Source: Osedax frankpressi
Lineage: Eukaryota > Annelida > Polychaeta > Sabellida > Siboglinidae
Length of the DNA stretch: 64,000 nt
Direction of reading: 5' to 3'
NCBI GenBank assembly: GCA_964035775.1
Contig: CAXIVS010000612.1
Location: forward strand, 124,001-188,000
The number at the start of each line of letters is the position of its first letter. The first letter of the stretch is position 1. Of the stretch, positions 48,735 through 62,340 are shown in pieces. The notes beneath the pieces were generated by a model. The model was not told the origin of the DNA. It was given only the letters and a program-made list of their open reading frames with translations, and did not search any database. Both the position numbers and the translations under genes were made by a program.

Positions 48735-48900
48735 ATAACTATATATGATATAACTCTTATGATATAACTCAATAAGATATAAATCTATAATATATAACTC
48801 AATAAGATATAACTCTATAAGATATAACTCTAATAGATATAACTCTAAGATATAACGCTATATGATATAACTATATATGATATAACTCTATAAGATATAA
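48735..48900. repeat. Chimeric joint between the two 5-kb superrepeats
   Basis: Up to about 48,735 the sequence matches 53.95 kb, the end of the next unit. From about 48,900 on it matches 43.94 kb, the start of the preceding unit. The roughly 165 bp between is a cttat/ctcaat/ctaata/cgctat cassette like those near 57.6 and 61.68 kb. Three sources meeting inside 170 bp mark this as a recombination joint. Confidence 0.7.
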
Positions 48901-51900
48901 CTCTATAATATATAACTTTATAATATATAACTCTATAAGATATAATTTTATAAGATATAACTCAATAAGATATAACTCTATAATATATAACTCTATAAGA
49001 TATAACTCTATATAATATAACACTATATGATATAACTCTATATGATATAACTCTATAAGATATAACTCTATAAGATATAACTCTAAGATATAACTCTATA
49101 TGATATAACTCTATATAATATAACTCTATATGATATAACTTTATATGATATAACTCTATAATATATAACTATATGAGATATAACTCTATATGATATAACT
49201 CTATATGATATAACTCTATAAGATATAACTCAATAAGATTTAACTCTATATGATATAACTCTATATGATATAACTCTATATGATATAACTCTATAAGATA
49301 TAACTCTATAAGATATAACTCTATATGATATAACTCTATATAATATAACTCTATATGATATAACTTTATATGATATAACTCTATAATATATAACTATATG
49401 AGATATAACTCTATATGATATAACTCTATATAATATAACTATATAAGATATAACTCTATATGATATAACTCAATAGTATATAACTCTATATAATATAACT
49501 CTATAAGATATAACTCGATATGATATAACTCTATAAGATATAACTCTATAAGATATAACTCTATAAGATATAACTCTATATGATATAACTCTATATGATA
49601 TAACTCAATATGATATAACTCTATAGAATATAACTCTATAAGATATAACTCTATATAATATAACTCTATAAGATATAACTCTATATGATATAACTCTATA
49701 AGATATAACTCTATAAGATATAACTCTATAAGATATAACTCTATATGATATAACTCTATATGATATAACTCTATATGATATAACTCTATATGATATAACT
49801 CTATAAGATATAACTCTATAAGATATAACTCTATAAGATATAACTCTATATGATATAACTCTATATGATATAACTCAATATGATATAACTCTATATAATA
49901 TAACTCTATAAGATATAACTCTATATGATATAACTCTATATGATATAACTCTATATAATATAACTCTATAAGATATAACTCTATATGATATAACTCTATA
50001 AGATATAACTCTATAAGATATAACTCTATAAGATATAACTCTATATGATATAACTCTATATGATATAACTCAATATGATATAACTCTATAGAATATAACT
50101 CTATAAGATATAACTCTATATAATATAACTCTATAAGATATAACTCTATATGATATAACTCTATAAGATATAACTCTATAAGATATAACTCTATAAGATA
50201 TAACTCTATATGATATAACTCTATATAATATAACTCTATATGATATAACTTTATATGATATAACTCTATAATATATAACTATATGAGATATAACTCTATA
50301 TGATATAACTCTATATGATATAACTCTATAAGATATAACTCAATAAGATTTAACTCTATATGATATAACTCTATATGATATAACTCTATATGATATAACT
50401 CTATAAGATATAACTCTATAAGATATAACTCTATATGATATAACTCTATATAATATAACTCTATATGATATAACTTTATATGATATAACTCTATAATATA
50501 TAACTATATGAGATATAACTCTATATGATATAACTCTATATAATATAACTCTATAAGATATAACTCTATATGATATAACTCTATATGATATAACTCTATA
50601 TAATATAACTCTATAAGATATAACTCTATATGATATAACTCTATAAGATATAACTCTATAAGATATAACTCTATAAGATATAACTCTATATGATATAACT
50701 CTATATGATATAACTCAATATGATATAACTCTATAGAATATAACTCTATAAGATATAACTCTATATAATATAACTCTATAAGATATAACTCTATATGATA
50801 TAACTCTATAAGATATAACTCTATAAGATATAACTCTATAAGATATAACTCTATATGATATAACTCTATATGATATAACTCTATATGATATAACTCTATA
50901 TGATATAACTCTATAAGATATAACTCTATAAGATATAACTCTATAAGATATAACTCTATATGATATAACTCTATATGATATAACTCAATATGATATAACT
51001 CTATATAATATAACTCTATAAGATATAACTCTATATGATATAACTCTATATGATATAACTCTATATAATATAACTCTATAAGATATAACTCTATATGATA
51101 TAACTCTATAAGATATAACTCTATAAGATATAACTCTATAAGATATAACTCTATATGATATAACTCTATATGATATAACTCAATATGATATAACTCTATA
51201 GAATATAACTCTATAAGATATAACTCTATATAATATAACTCTATAAGATATAACTCTATATGATATAACTCTATAAGATATAACTCTATAAGATATAACT
51301 CTATAAGATATAACTCTATATGATATAACTCTATAAGATATAACTCTATAAGATATAACTCTATTATCTATAACTCTATATGATATAACTCTATAAGATA
51401 TAACTCTATTATATATAACTCTATATGATATAACTCTATATGATATAACTCTATAATATATAACTCTATATGATATAACTCTATATGATATAACTCTATA
51501 TGATATAACTCTATAAGATATAACTCTATATAATATAACTCTATAAGATATAACTCTATATGATATAACTCTATAAGATATAACTCTATAAGATATAACT
51601 CTATAAGATATAACTCTATATGATATAACTCTATATGATATAACTCTATATGATATAACTCTATATGATATAATTCTATAAGATATAACTCTATATGATA
51701 TAACTATATATGATATAATTCTATAATATATAACTCTGTAAGATATAACTATATATGATATAACTCTATATAATATAACTTTATAATATATAACTTTATA
51801 AGATATAACTCAATAAGATATAACTCTATAATATATAACTCTATAAGATATAACTCTATATGATATAACTCTATATGATATAACTCTATATGATATAACT

Positions 51901-53955
51901 CTATATGATATAACTCTATAAGATATAACTCTATAAGATATAACTCTATATGATATAACTCTATATAATATAACTCTATATGATATAACTTTATATGATA
52001 TAACTCTATAATATATAACTATATGAGATATAACCTATATATGATATAACTCTATAAGATATAACTCAATAAGATTTAACTCTATATGATATAACTCTAT
52101 ATGACATAACTCTATAAGATATAACTCTATAAGATATAACTCTATTATCTATAACTCTATATGATATAACTCTATAAGATATAACTCTATTATATATAAC
52201 TCTATATGATATAACTCTATATGATATAACTCTATAATATATAACTCTATATGATATAACTCTATATGATATAACTCTATATGATATAACTCTATAAGAT
52301 ATAACTCTAGAAGATATAACTCTATATAATATAACTATATAAGATATAACTCTAATAGATATAACTCTAAGATATAACGCTATATGATATAACTATATAT
52401 GATATAACTCTATACGATATAACTCTATATGATTTAACTCTATATGATATAACTCTATAAGATATACCTCTATATGATATAACTCTATATGATATAACTC
52501 TATATGATATAACTCTATAAGATATAACTCTATAAGATATAACTTTATAAGATATAACTCTATAAGATATAACTCTATAAGATATAACTCTATATGATAT
52601 AACTCTATAATATATAACTCAATATGATATAACTCTATAAGATATAACTCTATATGATATAACTCTATAAGATATAACTCAATAAGATTTAACTCTATAT
52701 GATATAACTCTATATGACATAACTCTATAAGATATAACTCTATATGATATAACTCTATAAGATATAACTCTATTATATATAACTCTATATGATATAACTC
52801 TATATGATATAACTCTATATGATATAACTCAATAATATATAACTCAATAATATATAACTCTATATGATATAACTCTATATGATATAACTCTATATGATAT
52901 AACTCTATAAGATATAACTCTAGAAGATATAACTCTATATAATATAACTATATAAGATATAACTCTAATAGATATAACTCTAAGATATAACGCTATATGA
53001 TATAACTATATATGATATAACTCTATACGATATAACTCTATATGATATAACTCTATATGATATAACTCTATAAGATATAACTCTATAAGATATAACTCAA
53101 TAAGATATAACTCTATAATATATAACTTTATAAGATATAACTCTATAAGATATAACTTTATAAGATATAACTCTATAAGATATAACTCTATAAGATATAA
53201 CTCTATATGATATAACTCTATAATATATAACTCTATATGATATAACTCTATAAGATATAACTCTATATGATATAACTCTATATGATATAACTCTATAAGA
53301 TATAACTCTATAAGATATAACTCTAAGATATAACTCTATATGATATAACTCTATATAATATAACTCTATATGATATAACTCTATATGATATAACTCTATA
53401 ATATATAACTATATAAGATATAACTCTATATGATATAACTCTATATGATATAACTCTATAAGATATAACTCAATAATATATAACTCTATATGATATAACT
53501 CTATATGATATAACTCTATATGATATAACTCTATAAGATATAACTCTAGAAGATATAACTCTATATAATATAACTCTATAAGATATAACTCTAATAGATA
53601 TAACTCTAAGATATAACGATATATGATATAACTATATATGATATAACTCTTATGATATAACTCAAAAAGATATAAATCTATAATATATAACTCAATAAGA
53701 TATAACTCTATAAGATATAACTCTATTAGATATAACTCTAAAATATAACGCTATATGATATAACTATATATGATATAACTCTTATGATATAACTCAATAA
53801 GATATAACTCTATAAGATATAACTCAATAAGATATAACTCTATAAGATATAACTCTATATGATATAACTCAATAAGATATAACTCTATATGATATAACTC
53901 AATAAGATATAACTCTATATGATATAACTCTATAAGATATAACTCTATATGATAT
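48901..53955. repeat. 5-kb superrepeat, unit 2
   Basis: Adjacent direct copy of 43.97-48.74 kb. Point differences are few (for example caatagtat near 49,473 in place of caatatgat). About 16-17 extra monomers between 51.33 and 51.7 kb move the offset from 4,962 to 5,204. The 1,110-bp doublet (agaat at 49625/50735 and 50090/51200) and the 613-bp doublet (ctatacg at 52410/53023) are both kept. Confidence 0.87.
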
Positions 53956-54142
53956 AACTCTAAGATATAACTCTATATGATATAACTCTATATGATATAA
54001 CTCTATATGATATAATTCTATAATATATAACTCTATAAGATATAACTATATATGATATAACTCTATATAATATAACTTTATAATATATAACTTTATAAGA
54101 TATAACTCAATAAGATATAACTCTATAATATATAACTCTATA

Positions 54143-54158
54143 AGATATATAATCTATA
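54143..54158. repeat. Scrambled 16-bp monomer
   Basis: The monomer reads gatatataatctatat. It has an extra ta and has lost the usual c at position 8, which breaks the otherwise fixed atataac core. The matching place in the 37.3-kb copy has a normal monomer, so this change is younger than the duplication. Confidence 0.75.
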
Positions 54159-54727
54159 TGATATAACTCTATATGATATAACTCTATATGATATAACTCT
54201 ATAAGATATAACTCTATAAGATATAACTCTAAGATATAACTCTATATGATATAACTCTATATAATATAACTCTATATGATATAACTTTATATGATATAAC
54301 TCTATAATATATAACTATATGAGATATAACTCTATATGATATAACTCTATATGATATAACTCTATAAGATATAACTCAATAAGATTTAACTCTATATGAT
54401 ATAACTCTATATGACATCACTCTATAAGATATAACTCTAGAAGATATAACTCTATAATATATAACTCAATAAGATTTAACTCTATATGATATAACTCTAT
54501 ATGACATAACTCTATAATATATAACTCTATAAGATATAACTATATATAATATAACTCTATATAATATAACTTTATAATATATAACTCTATAAGATATAAC
54601 TCTATAAGATATAACTCTATAAGATATAACTCTATATGATATAACTCTAAATGATATAACTCAATATGATATAACTCTATATAATATAACTCTATAAGAT
54701 ATAACTCTATATGATATAACTCTATAT

Positions 54728-54741
54728 GATATAATCTATAT
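54728..54741. repeat. 14-bp monomer lacking the core C
   Basis: The monomer gatataatctatat lacks the c that normally ends the core. I did not find the same change elsewhere in the window. It lies 585 bp after the other core-breaking monomer at 54,143. Confidence 0.72.
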
Positions 54742-55450
54742 AATATAACTCTATAAGATATAACTCTATAAGATATAACTCTATAAGATATAACTCTATA
54801 ATATATAACTCTATAAGATATAACTCTATATGATATAACTCTATATGATATAACTCTATATGATATAACTCTATATGATATAACTCTATAAGATATAATT
54901 CTATAAGATATAACTCAATAAGATATAACTCTAAGATATAACGCTATATAATATAACTATATATGATATAACTCTTATGATATAACTCAATAAGATATAA
55001 ATCTATAATATATAACTCAATAAGATATAACTCTATAAGATATAACTCTAGTAGATATAACTCTAAGATATAACGCTATATGATATAACTATATATGATA
55101 TAACTCTATAAGATATAACTCAATAAGATATAACTCTATAAGATATAACTATATATGATATAACTCAATAAGATATAACTCTATATGATATAACTCAATA
55201 AGACATAACTCTATAAGATATAACTCTATATGATATAACTCTATAAGATATAACTCTATATGATATAACTCTAAGATATAGCTCTATATGATATAACTCT
55301 ATATGATATAACTCTATAAGATATAACTCTATATGATATAATTCTATAATATATAACTCTATAAGATTTAACTATATATGATATAACTCTATATAATATA
55401 ACTTTATAATATATAACTTTATAAGATATAACTCAATAAGATATAACTAT

Positions 55451-57050
55451 ATAATATATAACTCTATATGATATAACTCTATAAGATATAACTCTATATG
55501 ATATAACTCATTATGATATAACTCTATATGATATAACTGTATAAGATATAACTCTATAAGATATAACTCTATAAGATATAACTCTATAAGATATAACTCT
55601 ATAAGATATAACTCTATAAGATATAACTCTATAAGATATAACTCTATAAGATATAACTCTATAAGATATACCTCTATAAAATATAACTCTATATAATATA
55701 ACTCAATAAGATATAACTCTATATGATATAACTCTAAGATATAACGCTATATGATATAACTATATATGATATAACTCTATATGATATAACACTAAGATAT
55801 AACTCTATATGATATAACTCTATAAGATATAACTTTATAAGATATAACTCTATATGATATAACTCTATAATATATAACTCTATACGATATAACTCTATAA
55901 TATATAACTCTATAAGATATAACTCTATAAGATATAACTCTATAAGATATAACTCTATAAGATATAACTCTATATGATATAACTCTATAAGATATAACTC
56001 TATAAGATATAACTCTATAAGATATAACTCTATAAGATATAACTCTATAAGATATAACTCTATATGATATAACTCTATATGATATAACTCATTATGATAT
56101 AACTCTATATGATATAACTGTATAAGATATAACTCTATAAGATATAATTCTATAAGATATAACTCTATAAGATATAACTCTATAAGATATAACTCTATAA
56201 GATATAACTCTATAAGATATAACTCTATAAGATATAACTCTATATAATATAACTCAATAAGATATAACTCTATATGATATAACTATATATGATATAACTC
56301 TATATGATATAACACTAAGATATAACGCTATATGATATAACTCTATATGATATAACTCTATAAGATATAACTCTATATGATATAACTCTATAATATATAA
56401 CTCCATAAGATATAACTATATATGATATAACTCTATATAATATAACTTTATAATATATAACTTTATAAGATATAACTCAATAAGATATAACTCTATAATA
56501 TATAACTCTATAAGATATAACTCTATATGATATAACTCTATATGATATAACTCTATATGATATAACTCTATATGATATAACTCTATAAGATATAACTCAA
56601 TAAGATATAACTCTATAATATATAACTTTATAAGATATAACTCTATAAGATATAACTTTATAAGATATAACTCTATAAGATATAACTCTATAAGATATAA
56701 CTCTATATGATATAACTCTATAATATATAACTCTATATGATATAACTCTATAAGATATAACTCTATATGATATAACTCTATATGATATAACTCATTATGA
56801 TATAACTCTATATGATATAACTATATATGATATAACTCTATATAATATAACACTAAGATATAACGCTATATGATATAACTCTATATGATATAACTCTATA
56901 AGATATAACTCTATATGATATAACTCTATAATATATAACTCCATAAGATATAACTATATATGATATAACTCTATATAATATAACTTTATAATATATAACT
57001 TTATAAGATATAACTCAATAAGATATAACTCTATATGATATAACTCTATA
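55451..57050. repeat. Block T copy 2
   Basis: It repeats 39.3-40.75 kb at about 16.3 kb distance. Two ctcatt-ctgtat-(ctataa)n sub-blocks are present near 55.5 and 56.09 kb, then ctccat monomers near 56.4 and 56.94 kb. A ctatacg monomer near 55.88 kb is extra relative to copy 1. Confidence 0.78.
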
Positions 57051-59400
57051 AGATATACCTCTATATGATATAACTCTATATGATATAACTCTATATGATA
57101 TAACTCTATAAGATATAACTCTATAAGATATAACTCAATAAGATATAACTCTATAATATATAACTCTATAAGATATAACTCTATATGATATAACTCTATA
57201 TGATATAACTCTATATGATATAACTCTATATGATATAACTCTATATGACATAACTCTAAGAGATATAAATCTATTATATATAACTCTATATGATATAACT
57301 CTATAAGATATAACTCTATTATATATAACTCTATATGATATAACTCTATAAGATATAACTCTATTATATATAACTCTATATGATATAACTCTATATGATA
57401 TAACTCTATATGATATAACTCAATAATATATAACTCAATAATATATAACTCTATATGATATAACTCTATATGATATAACTCTATATGATATAACTCTATA
57501 AGATATAACTCTAGAAGATATAACTCTATATAATATAACTCTATAAGATATAACTCTAATAGATATAACTCTAAGATATAACGCTATATGATATAACTAT
57601 ATATGATATAACTCTTATGATATAACTCAATAAGATATAAATCTATAATATATAACTCAATAAGATATAACTCTATAAGATATAACTCTAATAGATATAA
57701 CTCTAAGATATAACACTATATGATATAACTATATATGATATAACTCTATAAGATATAACTCAATAAGATATAACTCTATAAGATATAACTATATATGATA
57801 TAACTCAATAAGATATAACTCTATATGATATAACTCAATAAGACATAACTCTATAAGATATAACTCTATATGATATAACTCTATAAGATATAACTCTATA
57901 TGATATAACTCTAAGATATAGCTCTATATGATATAACTCTATATGATATAACTCTATAAGATATAACTATATATGATATAATTCTATAATATATAACTCT
58001 ATAAGATTTAACTATATATGATATAACTCTATATAATATAACTTTATAATATATAACTTTATAAGATATAACTCAATAAGATATAACTCTATAAGATATA
58101 ACTCTAAGATATAACTTTATAACTCTATATAACTCTATAAGATATAACTCTAAGATATAACTCTATATGATATAACTCTATATAATATAACTCTATATGA
58201 TATAACTCTATATGATATAACTCTATAAGATATAACTCTTTAAGATATAACTCTATAATATATAACTCTATATGATATAACTCTATAAGATATAACTCTA
58301 TATGATATAACTCATTATGATATAACTCTATATGATATAACTATATATGATATAACTATATATGATATAACTCTATATAATATAACACTAAGATATAACG
58401 CTATATGATATAACTCTATATGATATAACTCTATATGATATAACTCAATAATATATAACTCTATATGATATAACTCTATATGATATAACTCTATATGATA
58501 TAACTCTATAAGATATAACTCTAGAAGATATAACTCTATATAATATAACTCTATAATATATAACTTTATAAGATATAACTCTATAAGATATAACTTTATA
58601 AGATATAACTCTATAAGATATAACTCTATAAGATATAACTCTATATGATATAACTCTATAATATATAACTCTATATGATATAACTCTATAAGATATAACT
58701 CTATATGATATAACTCTATAAGATATAACTCTATTATATATAACTCTATATGATATAACTCTATAAGATATAACTCTATATGATATAACTCTATATGATA
58801 TAACTCTATATGATATAACTCTATATGATATAACTCTATATGATATAACTCAATAATATATAACTCTATATGATATAACTCTATATGATATAACTCTATA
58901 TGATATAACTCTATAAGATATAACTCTAGAAGATATAACTCTATATAATATAACTCTATAAGATATAACTCTAATAGATATAACTCTAAGATATAACGCT
59001 ATATGATATAACTATATATGATATAACTCTTATGATATAACTCAATAAGATATAAATCTATAATATATAACTCAATAAGATATAACTCTATAAGATATAA
59101 CTCTAATAGATATAACTCTAAGATATAACGCTATATGATATAACTATATATGATATAACTCTTATGATATAACTCAATAAGATATAACTCTATAAGATAT
59201 AACTCAATAAGATATAACTCTATATGATATAACTCAATAAGATTTAACTCTATATGATATAACTCAATAAGACATAACTCTATAAGATATAACTCTATAT
59301 GATATATCTCTATATGATATAACTCTATATGATATAACTCTATAAGATATAACTCTATAAGATATAACTCTAAGATATAACTCTATATGATATAACTCTA
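57051..59400. repeat. Mosaic of V, U and T fragments
   Basis: Short pieces (100-500 bp) of blocks V, U and T follow one another: ctctagaag near 57.5, 58.5 and 58.92 kb, cttat monomers near 57.61, 59.03 and 59.16 kb, and gatatagc near 57.91 kb. The pieces are shorter and less regular than in the superrepeats to the left. An irregular scar lies at about 58,111-58,140. No gene or foreign DNA is visible. Confidence 0.72.
58111..58140. repeat. Irregular scar with truncated monomers
   Basis: Here the phase is broken: after ataactttat the sequence runs aactctatat, aactctataa, with the gatat part of two successive monomers missing. These 10-bp fragments are the strongest local break in the 15-bp rhythm in the window. 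The flanks belong to different block types, so it is probably a deletion or end-joining scar. Confidence 0.8.
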
Positions 59401-62340
59401 TATAATATAACTCTATAAGATATAACTATATATGATATAACTCTATATAATATAACTTTATAATATATAACTTTATAAGATATAACTCAATAAGATATAA
59501 CCCTATAATATATATCTCTATAAGATATAACTCTATATGATATAAATCTATATGATATAACTCTATATGATATAACTCTATAAGATATAACTCTATAAGA
59601 TATAACACAATAAGATATAACTCTATAAGATATAACTCTATAAGATATAACTCTATAATATATAACTCTATAAGATATAACTCTATATGATATAACTCTA
59701 TATGATATAACTCTATATGATATAACTTTATAAGATATAACTCTATAAGATATAACTCTATAAGATATAACTCTATAATATATAACTCTATATGAAATAA
59801 CTCTATAAGATATAACTCTATATGATATAACTCTATATGATATAACTCTATATGATATAACTCTATAGGATATAACTCTATATGATATAACTCTATAAGA
59901 TATAACTCTATAAGATATAACTCTATAAGATATAACTCTATATGATATAACTCTATAATATATAACCCTATACGATATAACTTTATAAGATATAACTCTA
60001 TAAGATATAACTCTATAAGATATAACTCTATAAGATATAACTCTATAAGATATAACTCTATATGATATAACTCTATAAGATATAACTCTATAAGATATAA
60101 CTCTATAAGATATAACTCTATAAGATATAACTCTATAAGATATAACTATATAAGATATAACTCTATATGATATAACTCTATATGATATAACTCATTATGA
60201 TATAACTCTATATGATACAACTGTATAAGATATAACTCTATAAGATATAACTCTATAAGATATAACTCTATATGATATAACTCTATAAGATATAACTCTA
60301 TAAGATATAACTCTATATGATATAACTCTATATGATATAACTCTATAATATATAACTCTATAAGATATAACTATATATGATATAACTCTATATAATATAA
60401 CTTTATAATATATAACTTTATAAGATATAACTCAATAAGATATAACTCTATAATATATAACTCTATAAGATATAACTCTATATGATATAACTCTATATGA
60501 TATAACTCTATATGATATAACTCTATAAGATATAACTCTATAAGATATAACTCAATAAGATATAACTCTATATGATATAACACTAATATATAACTCTATA
60601 TGATATAACTATATATGATATAACTCTATATGATATAACACTAAGATATAACGCTATATGATATAACTCTATATGATATAACTCTATATAATATAACTTT
60701 ATAATATATAACTTTATAAGATATAACTCAATAAGATATAACTCTATAATATATAACTCTATAAGATATAACTCTATATGATATAACTCTATATGATATA
60801 ACTCTATATGATATAACTCTAAGATATAACTCTATATGATATAACTCTATATGATATAACTCTATAAGATATAACTCTATATGATATAATTCTATAATAT
60901 ATAACTCTATAAGATTTAACTATATATGATATAACTCTATATAATATAACTTTATAATATATAACTTTATAAGATATAACTCAATAAGATATAACTATAT
61001 AATATATAACTCTATATGATATAACTCTATAAGATATAACTCTAAGATATAACTCTATATGATATAACTCTATATGATATAACTCTATATGATATAACTC
61101 TATATGATATAACTCTATAAGATATAACTCTATAAGATATAACTCTAAGATATAACTCTATATGATATAACTCTATATAATATAACTCTATATGATATAA
61201 CTCTATATGATATAACTCTATAAGATATAACTCTATAAGATATAACTCTATAATATATAACTCTATATGATATAACTCTATAAGATATAACTATATATGA
61301 TATAACTCTATATGATATAACTCATTATGATATAACTCTATATGATATAACTATATATGATATAACTATATATGATATAACTCTATATAATATAACACTA
61401 AGATATAACGCTATATGATATAACTCTATATGATATAACGCTATATGATATAACTCTATATGATATAACTCTATAAGATATGACTCTATATGATATAACT
61501 CTATAATATATAACTCCATAAGATATAACTATATATGATATAACTCTATATAATATAACTTTATAATATATAACTTTATAAGATATAACTCAATAAGATA
61601 TAACTCTATAATATATAACTATATAAGATATAACTCTATATGATATAACTCTATATGATATAACTATATATGATATAACTCTTATGATATAACTCAATAA
61701 GATATAAATCTATAATATATAACTCAATAAGATATAACTCTATAAGATATAACTCTAATAGATATAACTCTAAGATATAACGCTATATGATATAACTATA
61801 TATGATATAACTCTTATGATATAACTCAATAAGATATAACTCTATAAGATATAACTCAATAAGATATAACTCTATAAGATATAACTCTATATGATATAAC
61901 TCAATAAGATTTAACTCTATATGATATAACTCAATAAGACATAACTCTATAAGATATAACTCTATATGATATAACTCTATAAGATATAACTCTATATGAC
62001 ATAACTCTAAGATATAACTCTATATGATATAACTCTATATGATATAACTCTTTATGATATAACTCTATATGATATAATTCTATAATATATAACTCTATAA
62101 GATATAACTATATATGATATAACTCTATATAATATAACTTTATAATATATAACTTTATAAGATATAACTCAATAAGATATAACTCTATAATATATAACTC
62201 TATAAGATATAACTATATATGATATAACTCTATATGATATAACTCTATATGATATAACTATATAAGATATAACTCTATAAGATATAACTCTAAGATATAA
62301 CTCTATATGATATAACTCTATATAATATAACTCTATAAGA
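59401..62340. repeat. 3-kb superrepeat, unit 1
   Basis: It is paired with 62.34-64.0 kb. The ctcgat-free string around 59426-59608 matches 62346-62528 at 2,920 bp with one visible amino-acid-level difference in the minus-strand shadow frame. tatgaaataac at 59791 matches 62816 and ctctatagga at 59861 matches 62886 (3,025 bp), and ctatatatga at 60371 matches 63426 (3,055 bp). The offset grows by whole monomers. Confidence 0.85.

Larger units (their letters stand above)
43970..48900. repeat. 5-kb superrepeat, unit 1
   Basis: Landmarks match the next unit at 4,962 bp in its left half (gatataacactatat 44057 to 49019; ctcgatat 44551 to 49513; agaat 44663, 45128, 45773 and 46238 to 49625, 50090, 50735 and 51200). 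In the right half the offset is 5,204-5,219 bp (ctgtaag 46531 to 51735; ctatacg 47191 to 52410 and 47804 to 53023). The left half is a 1,110-bp doublet of block W. The right half has a 613-bp doublet of block V. Confidence 0.88.
53956..55450. repeat. Block U copy 3, rearranged
   Basis: It matches 37.13-37.6 kb at 16,828 bp, becoming 16,829 after the 16-bp monomer near 54,143. A jump near 54.45 kb then leads to material like 38.3-39.3 kb (cttat at 54974 versus 38785, offset 16,189). About 640 bp of block U is therefore missing relative to copy 1. A ctagtagat variant occurs near 55,047. Confidence 0.78.

Noticed and set aside
58111-58140. Target-site duplication of an excised transposon at the irregular scar
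   Set aside because: In a tandem repeat any flanking duplication is expected. The fragments are half monomers, which fits deletion or end joining better.
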